The notes: generated by a model not told the origin, from the letters alone. Positions 1 through 9,670 are shown, numbered from the stretch's first letter. The stretch is DNA of 64,000 bases from Butyrivibrio fibrisolvens (GCF_023206215.1 NZ_CP065800.1:2418001-2482000); one strand, 5' to 3'. Numbers and translations are program-made.

Positions 1-2327
1 TCAAGACGGATGCAGACTTTGAACTTCCATGGGACAGTGCAAAACGTGTTAACTATTTAAATGAAAATGCATACAAAGAGTATAAGAGGCTTGGCTTTAA
101 GAGACTCTTATCCAAGTTCTCTCAGGAAATTGTTGATAAGGCTTTTGCAAGTGTTGGAGAATCGGGTAATACGAATGCTGTTGATGCAGCTTTTAATGCA
201 GCTTCCAATGCAGTATCTAATGCAGCTGATCCTAATGGAATCGCTTCAAATGGAGAGGCTATTAAGGGTGCAGCTTTGGACGGAGTATCTGTTGATAAGG
301 CATCTGCAGGGGCTGTTGCTGATACAAGTAATTTAAATACTAAGTCTTCATCTACCGGTAATATAGAAGAAGCTGGTGATAATCAGGATGAGATTATTAT
401 AAATCTCCTTAAACAGGTTCCGCAGCAGATAGAAGCTATATCAGTTACTTCATTTGACGAAGCAGAAGATATTATAAGAAAAGCGAAAGAGTATGCTGCA
501 GGTAATAATGACAGATTTATAGGCTATAGCGTCATAGAAGATTCCAAAGATCCTGATGATTTCATCGGTCTTGGCATATCCTACGAGAATTGCAAAGCAT
601 ATTTCTTAAGGCATACAGAGAAGTTTACTTTAGAATACGCAGGTAAGGTTCTTGAAGATCTGTCCAAGGATTGCAGACTTACAACTTTTGATATTAAGAA
701 TACCTACCATCTTTTTACCCCATATGAAATTGACCATAAGAAGGAAAAAGGTGATTTTGATATACTTATAGGCGCTTACCTTCTTAATCCCTTAAAGGAC
801 GACTACACTCCTGAAGATATAGCAGGAGAGCATCTTGGAAGGATGATGAGAAGCTATAAGGAGCGCTTTGGTAAGAGCAGCCTTAAAGAACTTATAGAGG
901 TTCCACAGCAGATGACACTGGATCTTGGAATACCTATGCCTGCTGATGATGATTCTGCCAAGAAGTCTTCCAAGAAGTCCAAGAAGGCCCTGGAGCCTCA
1001 GATCCTTCCGGAAGATGCTCTTAAACAGATCGTTGAGTATGCTGCAGAAATTGCCAATACATCACTACTCGCAGCGCCGATTATTGAGAAGAAGCTTGCG
1101 AATACCAAGATGCTTGATCTTATGAATGATATTGAGATGCCGCTTTCTTTTGTCTTATATTCTATGGAAAAAGAAGGTATCATCTGCAGGCGCGATGCTC
1201 TTAAAGAGTATGGAGATCAGCTCACAGGAAGAATAGCAGAGCTTGAGTGCAATATTTATAAAGAGGCAGGAGAAGAGTTCAATATCAATTCTCCCAAGCA
1301 GCTTGGAGTTATACTTTTTGAAAAGCTTGGATATGAAGGCGGCAAGAAGACCAAGACCGGATATTCTACATCAGCTGACGTACTTGATAAGCTTGCACCG
1401 GAGCACCCTTTTGTCAAGGATATCCTTGAATACAGAGCACTTACCAAGCTTAAGAGTACCTATGCAGACGGCCTTGCAGACTATATCGAATCCGACAACA
1501 GGATTCATACAGTATTCAATCAGACGATAACTGCAACAGGAAGAATCTCATCTTCTGAGCCTAACCTTCAGAATATTCCTATGCGTACAGAACTGGGACG
1601 AGCTATTCGTAAGGTATTCGTTCCCAAGGATGGGTACGTATTTGCAGATGCCGATTACAGCCAGGTAGAGCTTAGAATCCTTGCAGATATGTGCGCTGAT
1701 GAGGGACTTCTTGAAGATTACAGATCAGGCAAGGATATACACAGAGCAACAGCTTCCAAGGTATTCCATACTCCTTTTGAAGAGGTTACTGACACTCAGA
1801 GACGTAATGCCAAGGCGGTTAACTTCGGTATCGTATACGGCATCAGTGTGTTCGGTCTTGCCAATGATCTTGGTATAAGCCGCGAAGAAGCCAAGGGATA
1901 TATGGAAGAGTATTTCAAGACATACCCTGGAGTTAAGGCTTATCAGGAAGCTTCTGTTGCATATGCCAAGGATCATGGATATAGTATCACGACATTTGGA
2001 AGGAGAAGGCCTATACCTGAACTTAGGGAATCCAACTTCATGCGCAGGCAGTTCGGTGAGCGTGTTGCCATGAATGCGCCTATTCAGGGAACAGCTGCAG
2101 ATATCATGAAGGTAGCTATGATAAGAGTATTCATGAGACTAAGAAAAGAGAACCTTAAGTCAAGGCTTATACTTCAGATCCATGATGAACTTCTTATAGA
2201 GACAGCACCTGATGAAGTTGATGTTGTTAAGAGTCTTCTTACAGAAGAGATGCAGAAGGCAGCAGACCTTAAGGTACCGCTTATTGCAGAGTGCAGTGTA
2301 GGATCTGACTGGTTTGAAGCTAAATAA
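1..2327 (+). CDS. polA: DNA polymerase I (5' truncated by window edge)
   Basis: Reads open from the window edge in the frame starting at base 3, so about 774 residues of the C-terminal part are present and the N-terminal 5'-3' exonuclease domain lies mostly outside. After an Ala/Asn-rich linker comes a degenerate 3'-5' exonuclease-like domain: the Asp-x-Glu metal motif is not visible, suggesting no proofreading, as in Bacillus and Thermus enzymes. The polymerase domain is intact: motif A DYSQVELRILA, motif B RRNAKAVNFGIVYG and motif C QIHDELLIE. It fills gaps and removes primers in replication and repair. The next gene, coaE, is a common neighbour in Firmicutes. Confidence 0.97.
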   Translation, partial: KTDADFELPWDSAKRVNYLNENAYKEYKRLGFKRLLSKFSQEIVDKAFASVGESGNTNAVDAAFNAASNAVSNAADPNGIASNGEAIKGAALDGVSVDKASAGAVADTSNLNTKSSSTGNIEEAGDNQDEIIINLLKQVPQQIEAISVTSFDEAEDIIRKAKEYAAGNNDRFIGYSVIEDSKDPDDFIGLGISYENCKAYFLRHTEKFTLEYAGKVLEDLSKDCRLTTFDIKNTYHLFTPYEIDHKKEKGDFDILIGAYLLNPLKDDYTPEDIAGEHLGRMMRSYKERFGKSSLKELIEVPQQMTLDLGIPMPADDDSAKKSSKKSKKALEPQILPEDALKQIVEYAAEIANTSLLAAPIIEKKLANTKMLDLMNDIEMPLSFVLYSMEKEGIICRRDALKEYGDQLTGRIAELECNIYKEAGEEFNINSPKQLGVILFEKLGYEGGKKTKTGYSTSADVLDKLAPEHPFVKDILEYRALTKLKSTYADGLADYIESDNRIHTVFNQTITATGRISSSEPNLQNIPMRTELGRAIRKVFVPKDGYVFADADYSQVELRILADMCADEGLLEDYRSGKDIHRATASKVFHTPFEEVTDTQRRNAKAVNFGIVYGISVFGLANDLGISREEAKGYMEEYFKTYPGVKAYQEASVAYAKDHGYSITTFGRRRPIPELRESNFMRRQFGERVAMNAPIQGTAADIMKVAMIRVFMRLRKENLKSRLILQIHDELLIETAPDEVDVVKSLLTEEMQKAADLKVPLIAECSVGSDWFEAK

Positions 2328-2332
2328 CTAAA

Positions 2333-2620
2333 ACTTCCCACTTGGACGGACCGGCATTCCCAAAGTCTTTGCAGGGGGGCAGGCAGTATATATATCATTG
2401 CCATGCTGTTAATAGTTTTATAATTCATGGCATGATATCTGGAGCTTTTCATTCTGGGGTCCAAACTCGCTTCGCTCAGACATGTGGACCCCGGGCATAA
2501 TGAAAATCTCCATCTATCACGCTCATGAATTTAATAAAACTATTAAAAGCATGGCAATGATATATATACTGCCTGCCCCTGCAAAGACTTTGGGAATGCC
2601 GGCCCGCCCAAGTGGGAAGT
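2333..2620 (-). repeat. Long hairpin element G1 (family G)
   Basis: A 288-bp imperfect inverted repeat between polA and coaE. The ends ACTTCCCACTTGG and CCAAGTGGGAAGT pair. The apex stem GGGGTCCA/TGGACCCC closes a loop carrying the family signature, read on the minus strand as CATGTCTGAGCGAAGCGAG, which contains the mini-hairpin GC-GAA-GC. The arms closely resemble element G4, with paired changes (CATTCCC/GGGAATG here, CATCCCC/GGGGATG there). No open reading frame. Function unknown. Confidence 0.9.
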
Positions 2621-2675
2621 CTGCAAATAATTGTATTTTTCGTATTTTAAAATAGATCATTAATAGGAGCATTAG

Positions 2676-2769
2676 GTTTGAAAATGTTCCATTTTCAAAT
2701 CTGAATTGATGACGCGAGCTCCATCAATTTAAGCCATTAGTCACTTACTTTGCTCGCGACATGAGGTTA
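2676..2769 (+). repeat. Leader repeat C1 (family C)
   Basis: Three successive hairpins directly before coaE: TTTGAAAATG/CATTTTCAAA, AATTGATG/CATCAATT, and a weaker GTCAC/GCGAC stem. It ends in CATGAGGTTA, whose GAGG lies six bases before the coaE start and acts as its ribosome binding site. Related copies precede hemW and the nicotinamidase gene with paired stem changes. Confidence 0.85.
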
Positions 2770-2772
2770 TTT

Positions 2773-3378
2773 ATGAAAATTATAGGTGTAACCGGGGGAG
2801 TCGGCGCAGGCAAAAGCGCCCTCCTTACCAGGGTTATGGAGATATGTAACTGCAAAGTCATCTTCTCTGACAATGTTGCCAATGATGTTAAGAAAAAAGG
2901 AATGCCGGCCTATGATGCCCTTGTGGATCTGCTTGGGGATGGCATCCTGGAAGTGAATGCTGACGGCTGCTACAGCGAGATAGACAAGAAGAAAATGGCA
3001 GCAGCTATATTTAAAGATGATACTTTGTTACAAAAGGTAAATGATATCCTTCATCCTGCAACCAATAAATATATCGCTGATATCATCGATAAAGAGAAAA
3101 CGTTAGGTGATATTGATTATCTTTTCATAGAAGCAGCTCTATTAATAGAGAATGGTTACAAGGATATAGTCGATGAGATGTGGTATATCTTTGCAAGTGA
3201 AGAAGTAAGACGACAGCGCCTTAAAAAGGCAAGAGGCTACTCTGACGAGAAGATAGATGGCATCTTAAAAGCCCAGCTTTCTGAAGAAGTGTTCAGGCAA
3301 AACTGTGATTTTGTTGTTGATAATAGTAATGACCTTGATCATGCTATCGGACAGATAAGAAAGCATCTGGAAGTATAG
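2773..3378 (+). CDS. coaE: Dephospho-CoA kinase
   Basis: Phosphorylates dephospho-CoA on the ribose 3'-hydroxyl, the last step of coenzyme A synthesis in the cytoplasm. The 201-residue length is normal for the family, and the P-loop GGVGAGKS lies at residues 8-15. The ATG at 2773 is preferred over the in-frame ATG at 2761, because the protein then begins MKIIGVTGG as in homologues and the GAGG at 2763-2766 is correctly spaced; the upstream ATG belongs to the repeat that supplies this site. It follows polA in the same direction but is separated by two repeat elements. Confidence 0.95.
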   Translation: MKIIGVTGGVGAGKSALLTRVMEICNCKVIFSDNVANDVKKKGMPAYDALVDLLGDGILEVNADGCYSEIDKKKMAAAIFKDDTLLQKVNDILHPATNKYIADIIDKEKTLGDIDYLFIEAALLIENGYKDIVDEMWYIFASEEVRRQRLKKARGYSDEKIDGILKAQLSEEVFRQNCDFVVDNSNDLDHAIGQIRKHLEV

Positions 3379-3389
3379 ATTAAATACTG

Positions 3390-3684
3390 AAACTTCGCAC
3401 TTGCCAAACATACGCCACCCTTTGAGTCAGCGCCGATGCGGATAGTTTATAATGCATTTTCATATCTTTTGAAGGTGTTATAAAATTCAGGAGCATGAGA
3501 GATGGATTTTTATATTCTTCTTAGGGTCTGCATGTCTGAGCGAAGCGAGTTTCAGACCCTAGAATATAAAAATTCAGATATCATGCCCTGAATTATAACA
3601 CCTTCAAGATATGAAAATGCATTATAAACTATCCGCATCGGCGCTGACTCAAAGGGTGGCGTATGTTTGGCAAATGCGAAGTTT
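3390..3684 (+). repeat. Long hairpin element G2 (family G)
   Basis: A 295-bp inverted repeat after coaE, with ends AAACTTCGCA and TGCGAAGTTT. The plus-strand apex is AGGGTCTG/CAGACCCT around CATGTCTGAGCGAAGCGAG. The strand-specific internal motifs GAGCATGAGAGATGGA (left) and TCAGATATCATGCCC (right) match those of other copies. The outer arms (TTGCCAAACATACGCCACCC) match G3, defining a second arm subfamily. Confidence 0.9.
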
Positions 3685-3734
3685 GAATTAAATATACAAA
3701 CATCATACTTGAAGATATTGCACCGCTTAGACTT

Positions 3735-3770
3735 TCCTACATGGATTTAGTATCTGTGTGGGATTTTTTT
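3735..3770 (+). terminator. Weak intrinsic terminator
   Basis: TCCTACA pairs with TGTGGGA (one G-T pair) across a 15-base loop, followed by seven T. It probably ends the coaE transcript beyond hairpin G2. Apart from this and a ribosome binding site (AGGAGG) near 3915, nothing recognisable lies between 3685 and 3928. Confidence 0.45.
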
Positions 3771-3928
3771 ATAGATAGTAGTTAATCTTTTGCTGATTCT
3801 CTCCGATATAAAAGCGTAGGGTTATTTAAGCTCCATGATTATTTGAATATATACGAATTGTATTATAAGGATGATTGTGATCATCTTCCTTTGAACTGAT
3901 GTGCTATAGTCTGCAGGAGGACTAGAAC

Positions 3929-6079
3929 ATGCCACAAAGTCTTGAACAGAAAGATCAAAACGTAGTATTCGGCCTTGATATAGGTACGAGGAATGTAGTC
4001 GGAACTGTCGGATATATGAAGGATGGCAAGTTCTTTGTCATCGCCCAGAAATCAAGAGGGCATGAGACTAGAGCTATGCTGGATGGACAGATTCATGATA
4101 TAGGCAAGGTCGGTGCGACGATCAGAACCATAAAAAATGAACTTGAGTCTGAGACAGATATACATCTTACAGATGTATGTATCGCTGCAGCGGGACGAGT
4201 TCTTAGAACAGTCGAGACTTCTTATGAAGAGGTTCTTGATGATACCAGATCCATTACAGATGAGGATATCTATAACCTTGATTCTAAGGCTGTGGAACAG
4301 GCTTATCAGGAGTTTATCAAAAACAATGAGTCTGATCTTAAGTTCTATCTGGTAGGCTATTCTGTTCTTCATTATTATCTGAATGATTATCAGATCGGTA
4401 ATCTTGAAGGCCATAACGGCGGTAAGGTCAAAGTAGAACTTATCGCAACTTTCCTTCCGGATGATGTTGTAGATGGCCTTTATAAGGCATGTGAGAGGGC
4501 AGAGCTTTCTGTAGCTAATCTGACGCTGGAGCCTATTGCAGCTATCATGGTTGCTATACCAGAGAAGTTCAGACTTTTGAATCTGGCTCTTATAGATGTG
4601 GGCGCCGGAACATCAGATATATGCGTAACAGATGGCGGTACTATAACAGCATATGGCATGATCCCTACAGCAGGCGATCATCTTACAGAAGCTATCGCTC
4701 ACCACTGCCTGGTTGATTTTAATACAGCAGACAAGATCAAGATAGACGCATCAACACATGATACTGTTACATATACTGATATCATGGGTCTTGAAAAGAC
4801 TATAAGTAAGGACGAAGTTGATACTGCTATCAAGCCTCTTGTTGACAAGATGGCAGATGATGTGACCAAAGAAATAAAGCGCCTTAATGGTGACAAGCCT
4901 GTAAGCGCAGTATTCGTAGTTGGAGGTGGCGGCTGCGTTAAAGGATATACACAGGCTATAGCAAGGGATATGGAGATCTCGGAAGAAAGAGTCGCTCTAA
5001 GGGGCGAAGAGGTCATGAAAGATTTCCAGTTTCTTAATGCAGGTGACGTGTCAAGGGACTCGCTTATGGTTACACCCTTGGGTATCTGCATGAGCTACTA
5101 TGAAGATACCAACAACTTTGTATTTGTTTCATTTAACGGCGCTCAGACCAAGATCTATGACAATGGCAAGCTTCAGATCGTTGATGCTGCCATGCAGGCT
5201 GCATTTCCGAATGAAGATCTTTTTCCAAAGAGAGGTCAGGCTCTTAAATTCACACTTAATGGTGAAGAGAAGTCGGTACCTGGACATCCCGGAGAATCTG
5301 CAGTTATCATGCTCAATGGCAAGCCTGCAGATATCCACAGTAAGATAAAGGCCAATGATATCATAGAGGTTAAGCCCTCTACAGCCGGCGACCCGGGGCA
5401 GATGGAGATCGGCGCACTTAATGAGTTCAAGTCTACATTTAAGGTCAACGTTGATGGCAAAGAAGTCATGGCTTCACGATTTGCTACTGTTGATGGTCAG
5501 CCTCAGACTTCTTACTACAAGATAAGGCCCGGCGATGATGTTAAGATCCTTGATTATGATACGGCAGAGCAGATTGCAAAACTTCTGGATATCGAGATAA
5601 CACCTGATACTCTTATCATGATCAATAATGAAGAGGCAGGACTTGATACTCCTGTATATGAGAATTTCAAGGTTGAGTTCAAGCTAAGAGAAGATGCGAT
5701 CATGGACTACTATAAGGATATTCCGGATGCTGACGTGGTAGCCATGGAACAGGAGAATGAAGAAGCCTTTGAAAATGCCGGCGAAGCTGCGATCGCAGAA
5801 GACAAGGACTTTGACCAAAGTGCCATGGATAAAGAGGTTGATGATATAACGCCTGTCAAGAATATTCTGGCTCATGACCTTCATGTTATAGTCAATGGAT
5901 CTCCGGTGACTCTTCATAACAAGGCTAATTATATCTTTGTAGATGTGTTTGATTATATCGATTTTGACCTTAGTAAACCGCAGGGAAGGGGCATCGTGAC
6001 TATGCTCAACGGCAGCTCTCCCAACTATATGCAGCCAATCGCTGAGGGAGACAATATCGAAGTGTATTGGAAAAAATAA
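3929..6079 (+). CDS. FtsA/PilM-like actin-fold ATPase, long form
   Basis: The N-terminal region of about 380 residues is an actin/Hsp70-fold ATPase of the FtsA type: phosphate-1 motif FGLDIGTRNVVG, phosphate-2 motif LIDVGAGTSDICVT and adenosine motif VFVVGGGGCVKG. Typical FtsA is about 420 residues; this protein has 716, with an extra C-terminal half that contains what look like repeated small beta domains (phrases resembling VxVNGxxVTL recur) and an acidic linker around residues 600-640. Such long forms are annotated as cell division proteins in Lachnospiraceae. Whether it tethers FtsZ is unproven, and no obvious C-terminal amphipathic helix is seen. A strong AGGAGG precedes the ATG. Monocistronic, with a terminator directly after it. 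Confidence 0.8.
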   Translation: MPQSLEQKDQNVVFGLDIGTRNVVGTVGYMKDGKFFVIAQKSRGHETRAMLDGQIHDIGKVGATIRTIKNELESETDIHLTDVCIAAAGRVLRTVETSYEEVLDDTRSITDEDIYNLDSKAVEQAYQEFIKNNESDLKFYLVGYSVLHYYLNDYQIGNLEGHNGGKVKVELIATFLPDDVVDGLYKACERAELSVANLTLEPIAAIMVAIPEKFRLLNLALIDVGAGTSDICVTDGGTITAYGMIPTAGDHLTEAIAHHCLVDFNTADKIKIDASTHDTVTYTDIMGLEKTISKDEVDTAIKPLVDKMADDVTKEIKRLNGDKPVSAVFVVGGGGCVKGYTQAIARDMEISEERVALRGEEVMKDFQFLNAGDVSRDSLMVTPLGICMSYYEDTNNFVFVSFNGAQTKIYDNGKLQIVDAAMQAAFPNEDLFPKRGQALKFTLNGEEKSVPGHPGESAVIMLNGKPADIHSKIKANDIIEVKPSTAGDPGQMEIGALNEFKSTFKVNVDGKEVMASRFATVDGQPQTSYYKIRPGDDVKILDYDTAEQIAKLLDIEITPDTLIMINNEEAGLDTPVYENFKVEFKLREDAIMDYYKDIPDADVVAMEQENEEAFENAGEAAIAEDKDFDQSAMDKEVDDITPVKNILAHDLHVIVNGSPVTLHNKANYIFVDVFDYIDFDLSKPQGRGIVTMLNGSSPNYMQPIAEGDNIEVYWKK

Positions 6080-6098
6080 TATGTAATGCGATAACGTA

Positions 6099-6141
6099 GA
6101 GGTAGCCTTAATAACTAATTTAGGGGCTGCCTCTTTTTTTT
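6099..6141 (+). terminator. Intrinsic terminator
   Basis: GAGGTAGCC pairs with GGCTGCCTC (one G-T pair), followed by eight T. Ends the FtsA-like gene. Confidence 0.85.
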
Positions 6142-6242
6142 ATTTGGTAAAGTTTGATGATGAATTCTTATGCAAGATGATGTATTCTGTTAGGAGGGTT
6201 AATCTGATAATAACAAAAATAGAAGATAGGGGAAGAGAAAGA

Positions 6243-7040
6243 ATGAGATTTGTAAGCCTGTCATCCGGCAGTAGCGGGAACAGTACTTATATAGGTTCTG
6301 CTGGTACTCACATTCTGATTGATGCAGGATGTAGCAGGAAGAGGATCATAGATGGTCTTAACAGCCTTGATGTGGATCTTCCTGATATAAATGGTATATT
6401 CATAACTCACGAACATTCAGATCATATCGCAGCTCTTCGTCTTATCTTGAAGAAGTATGACATTCCGGTGTATGCAACACAGGGAACTATTCAGGGAATA
6501 AGAGAAGCCGACAAGAACGGCGAGATGTTAGATAAAGAGTTCCACGTAATAAGAAGCGACGAGCCCGTTATTCTGGGCGATATAACAATAAATCCAATGA
6601 GAATTTCACATGATGCAAGAGAACCTGTAGGATTCAGGATCGCATGCGAAGGAAGGAAATGTGCTGTAGCTACAGACCTTGGCTCCTACGATGACTATAT
6701 AGTAGGATGTCTTCAGGACATGGATGCACTGCTGCTTGAAGCCAATCATGATGTGAGGATGCTTCAGACAGGACCTTATCCATATCAGCTCAAGATGAGA
6801 ATCGCAGGAAATCAGGGCCATCTGTCCAATGATATGTCAGGAGAACTTTTATGCAAGCTACTTAATGATCATATGAAAGGTATAGTTCTTGGTCATCTTT
6901 CTGACAAGAATAATCTTCCGGAACTGGCATATGAGACAGTAAGACTTGCGATAGATATGGGAGACAATCCATATCATAGCAGCGATATACCGCTTTACGT
7001 TGCTAAGAGAAGTGAAGTCTCTCAGGTGATCGAGATCTGA
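6243..7040 (+). CDS. Metallo-beta-lactamase-fold hydrolase, WalJ/YycJ type
   Basis: A 265-residue protein starting MRFVSLSSGSSGNSTYI, the signature of the WalJ/YycJ branch of the MBL fold. The metal motif THEHSDH (near residues 56-62), later His and Asp ligands, and GHLS near the C-terminus are visible. Homologues are linked to coordination of cell wall and DNA replication and may be nucleases; the substrate is not settled. The ATG at 6243 is chosen over the upstream ATG at 6144, because a purine-rich AGGGGAAGAG lies just before it and homologues start there. No walRK two-component genes are nearby, unlike in Bacillus. Confidence 0.88.
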   Translation: MRFVSLSSGSSGNSTYIGSAGTHILIDAGCSRKRIIDGLNSLDVDLPDINGIFITHEHSDHIAALRLILKKYDIPVYATQGTIQGIREADKNGEMLDKEFHVIRSDEPVILGDITINPMRISHDAREPVGFRIACEGRKCAVATDLGSYDDYIVGCLQDMDALLLEANHDVRMLQTGPYPYQLKMRIAGNQGHLSNDMSGELLCKLLNDHMKGIVLGHLSDKNNLPELAYETVRLAIDMGDNPYHSSDIPLYVAKRSEVSQVIEI

Positions 7041-7074
7041 TACGATAGGAATTATACTTTGGCAAAACATTTGT

Positions 7075-7225
7075 AAAAGTATGACTTCTTAAATGTAAAT
7101 TACAGAAACGCGCATTTACTGCGTGTTTCGTGATTCGATGAATCTGTTGGCAATAGAGCCTTCACCGAAGGTGAACTCAACCTGCTCTATTGCTGCATTT
7201 TTGAATCTTTGATTCAAAAATGTAT
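7075..7225 (+). repeat. Structured repeat B1 (family B)
   Basis: About 150 bp with four hairpins in order: GAAACGCGCA/TGCGTGTTTC; GATTC/GAATC; a two-part stem GCAATAGAGC/GCTCTATTGC enclosing TTCACC-GAA-GGTGAA; and TTTTTGAATC/GATTCAAAAA. Copy B2 (40327-40475) keeps all four but changes both sides of the third: GTAAATAGGCC/GGCCTATTTAC enclosing AATGCC-GAA-GGCATT. Paired change points to a folded RNA. Lies between the WalJ-like gene and the ACT gene and fills most of this gap. Confidence 0.85.
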
Positions 7226-7339
7226 AGTTCTGAATGATCTAAACAAGTTAAAAAACAGAGAATTCTGCGAGTAATAAAACGAGAGTATTGAAAACCTAAA
7301 ACAGCATATTTATATATGTAATATAAAGGAGAAGCAGTC

Positions 7340-7612
7340 ATGAAAAGAGCAATTATAACTGTAGTCGGCAAAGATACCGTGGGCATTATCGCCAGAGTAT
7401 GTACTTATCTGGCTTCTGAGAAGGTCAACATTCTCGATATCTCACAGACGATCGTGTCGGGGTATTTTAATATGATGATGATCGTTGATGTAACAGGTCT
7501 TGATGCTGAGTTTGGAAAGATCGAAGAAGAACTTTCAAAGGTCGGAGATGAGATGGGCGTTGTGATCAAAATGCAGCGCGAAGATATATTTGATTCAATG
7601 CATAGGATATAA
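7340..7612 (+). CDS. ACT-domain protein, UPF0237 family
   Basis: A 90-residue single ACT domain (beta-alpha-beta-beta-alpha-beta), MKRAIITVVGKDTVGIIARV, typical of small UPF0237 proteins thought to bind amino acids or similar ligands. It is followed by the UPF0210 gene, and the two are neighbours across many Firmicutes and archaea, so they probably work together; no reaction is established. SD AAAGGAG lies before the ATG. The 160-bp gap to its partner holds repeat D1, a possible control element for the second gene. Confidence 0.92.
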   Translation: MKRAIITVVGKDTVGIIARVCTYLASEKVNILDISQTIVSGYFNMMMIVDVTGLDAEFGKIEEELSKVGDEMGVVIKMQREDIFDSMHRI

Positions 7613-7613
7613 G

Positions 7614-7750
7614 GCACTTAGAAATACATCCATGTATTTCTAGGCAAGTGCTGATTACATCCTGTAATCTTGGTACTTAGAAGTGCATCCATGCACTTCT
7701 GGACAAGTACTGATTACTTCCTGTAATCAGGCACTTAGAAATACATCCCC
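7614..7750 (+). repeat. Leader repeat D1 (family D, tandem)
   Basis: Two and a half units. Unit 1: outer stem GCACTT/AAGTGC around AGAAATACAT-cc-ATGTATTTCT, then ATTACatccTGTAAT. Unit 2: outer GTACTT/AAGTAC around AGAAGTGCAT-cc-ATGCACTTCT, then the same small hairpin. A truncated third unit (GCACTTAGAAATACATCCC) stops 22 bases before the UPF0210 start. All stems show paired changes. Confidence 0.88.
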
Positions 7751-7772
7751 CGCCATATGAGAAAGGACGCAC

Positions 7773-9137
7773 ATGATTAATATTAGAGAAGTTTCTGAAA
7801 CTAATGACATGATAGAAAAAGAGAACCTTGATGTCCGCACTATCACCATGGGCATAAGCCTTCTCGATTGTATAGACTCTGATCTTGATAAGCTCTGCGA
7901 GAAGATCCATGACAAGATCTATAACAGCGCCAAGGATCTTGTTGCTACCGGTGAGCAGATTTCCAAGGAGTTTGGAATTCCGATCGTTAATAAGAGAATA
8001 TCCATAACCCCTATAGCCATCGTGGGCGGAGCTGCCTGCAAGACTTCAGAGGATTTTGTAAAGATTGCTAAGACACTTGATAAGGTAGCACATGAAGTTG
8101 GAGTTAACTTTATCGGCGGATATTCTGCGCTTGTAAGCAAGGGTATGACCAAGGCTGATGAGCTTCTTATAAGATCTATCCCACAGGCTCTTTCACAGAC
8201 TGAGCTTATCTGCAGTTCTGTTAATGTTGGTTCTACCAAGACAGGTATCAATATGGATGCTGTCCGCCTTATGGGAGAGATGGTCCTTGAGACAGCCAAA
8301 GCTTCTGAGCACATTGAAGTTAACGGTTGTGCCAAGCTTGTAGTATTCTGTAATGCTCCTGATGACAATCCATTCATGGCAGGCGCTTTCCACGGCGTAA
8401 CAGAAGCTGATAGGATCATCAATGTCGGCGTATCAGGTCCCGGTGTTGTTAAGACAGCTCTTTCCAAGGTTCGCGGAGAGAATTTTGAAGTACTGTGTGA
8501 GACCATCAAGAAGACTGCATTCAAGGTTACAAGAGTAGGTCAGCTTGTAGCTAGAGAAGCTTCCAGGAGACTTGGAGTTCCATTTGGAATCGTAGATCTG
8601 TCTCTTGCACCGACTCCTGCTATTGGAGATTCTGTAGCGGATATCCTGTGCGAGATAGGCCTTGAGCACGCCGGTGCTCCCGGAACAACAGCAGCGCTTG
8701 CACTTCTTAACGATCAGGTCAAAAAAGGCGGCGTAATGGCATCTTCTTATGTAGGCGGTCTTTCAGGTGCTTTCATCCCTGTAAGTGAAGATCAGGGTAT
8801 GATCGATGCTGTAGAAGCCGGTGCTCTTACTCTTGAGAAGCTTGAAGCCATGACCTGCGTATGCTCTGTAGGTCTTGATATGATCGCAATCCCCGGAGAT
8901 ACTAAGGCTACAACTATTGCAGGTATCATTGCGGATGAGATGGCTATCGGTATGATCAATCAGAAGACAACAGCTGTAAGACTTATCCCTTGCATTGGCA
9001 AGAAAGTTGGTGACAGCGTAGAATTTGGCGGACTTTTAGGACATGCTCCTATAATGCCCGTTAATCAGTTCGATTGCAGCGCATTTGTAAACAGAGGCGG
9101 TAGGATACCTGCACCTGTTCATTCATTCAAGAACTAA
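7773..9137 (+). CDS. PFL-like protein, UPF0210 (DUF711) family
   Basis: A 454-residue protein of the UPF0210 family, whose fold resembles pyruvate formate-lyase/glycyl radical enzymes. Seen: conserved blocks such as [26 protein letters not shown] and [15 protein letters not shown]; a C-terminal glycine-rich [14 protein letters not shown]. The reaction is unknown and no activating enzyme is nearby. Pairs with the ACT-domain protein 160 bp upstream. The SD AAAGGA is correctly spaced. Full length compared with the family. Confidence 0.93.
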   Translation: MINIREVSETNDMIEKENLDVRTITMGISLLDCIDSDLDKLCEKIHDKIYNSAKDLVATGEQISKEFGIPIVNKRISITPIAIVGGAACKTSEDFVKIAKTLDKVAHEVGVNFIGGYSALVSKGMTKADELLIRSIPQALSQTELICSSVNVGSTKTGINMDAVRLMGEMVLETAKASEHIEVNGCAKLVVFCNAPDDNPFMAGAFHGVTEADRIINVGVSGPGVVKTALSKVRGENFEVLCETIKKTAFKVTRVGQLVAREASRRLGVPFGIVDLSLAPTPAIGDSVADILCEIGLEHAGAPGTTAALALLNDQVKKGGVMASSYVGGLSGAFIPVSEDQGMIDAVEAGALTLEKLEAMTCVCSVGLDMIAIPGDTKATTIAGIIADEMAIGMINQKTTAVRLIPCIGKKVGDSVEFGGLLGHAPIMPVNQFDCSAFVNRGGRIPAPVHSFKN

Positions 9138-9157
9138 TATAATAAAGACTATGAGTT

Positions 9158-9316
9158 AACCCGTCACTTATAGTAACGGCTTAAGAATATGCACTTTGCC
9201 AGTCATCAAATGCCAATAATCAAATGCCAGTAATTAAATGCCAGCCTTAGATAACTGGCATTAGATAATTGGCATAAGGCATTTTCTAAAGTCGTTTACT
9301 ATAGCTGTGGCGGGTT
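9158..9316 (+). repeat. Long imperfect hairpin with GCCA microrepeats
   Basis: AACCCGTCAC...TATAGTAACGGCTT pairs imperfectly with AAGTCGTTTACTATAGCTGTGGCGGGTT. The loop side holds three copies of CAAATGCCAG/A about 15 bases apart, which can pair with several TGGCATTAG/TTGGCAT copies on the other side, giving many alternative registers. A T-run follows (9315-9322), so it may end UPF0210 transcription. Its sequence does not match family G. Confidence 0.6.
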
Positions 9317-9461
9317 GTTTTTAAGAATCTAGGTATATAACCATTATTTTTAAGGAAGAATGTATCACGTTCATAAGTGACATTCGGTAATAATATACAA
9401 AAGCACATTTAGTAAATTGTGCATATTTCAATATAAAAAGTAATATGATAATAATCATGAT

Positions 9462-9495
9462 ATCGTGGCCTCCCAAAAAGGAGTCACGATTTTTG
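9462..9495 (+). terminator. Intrinsic terminator
   Basis: ATCGTGgcCTCC pairs with GGAGtCACGAT across a CAAAAA loop, followed by TTTT. It lies 330 bases after the UPF0210 gene, so either a long 3' untranslated region or a short independent RNA ends here. The stretch 9317-9461 shows only a short hairpin (AATGTATCAC/GTGACATT). Confidence 0.75.
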
Positions 9496-9555
9496 CTTTA
9501 GAATTATTCCTAACTTTATTTGGTAAAAATCGGGAATATTTCTACAGAATTATCG

Positions 9556-9584
9556 TTGCATAGAGCTGTATTTTACTTTATATT
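9556..9584 (+). promoter_or_regulatory. Sigma-A-type promoter for the 9671 gene
   Basis: TTGCAT, exactly 17 bases, then TATATT; about 80 bases before the next start codon. The match is reasonable and the position fits the gap between the terminator and the gene. Confidence 0.6.
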
Positions 9585-9670
9585 GAATAAGATGCGTTAA
9601 AATGCGGATGGGGATCTGCACAGGCGTCAACTAAAGGAATTATAGACATTTTCAGGGAGGAGCTTTTTCC

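Noticed and set aside
61..336. Open frame with its own ATG at the left edge
   Set aside because: Out of frame with polA, Leu/Met/Gln-rich shadow of the polA linker.
2333..2620. Family G hairpins as ordinary intrinsic terminators
   Set aside because: Far too long, no T-run at the end, conserved directional core, and found also in divergent promoter regions (G5, G6).
7614..7750. Tandem units as a short CRISPR array
   Set aside because: Units are self-complementary hairpins with co-varying stems; there are no unique spacers of constant length and no cas genes.
7919..8524. 201-codon minus-strand frame inside the UPF0210 gene
   Set aside because: Shadow of a well-supported conserved gene; no start signal or protein-like features.
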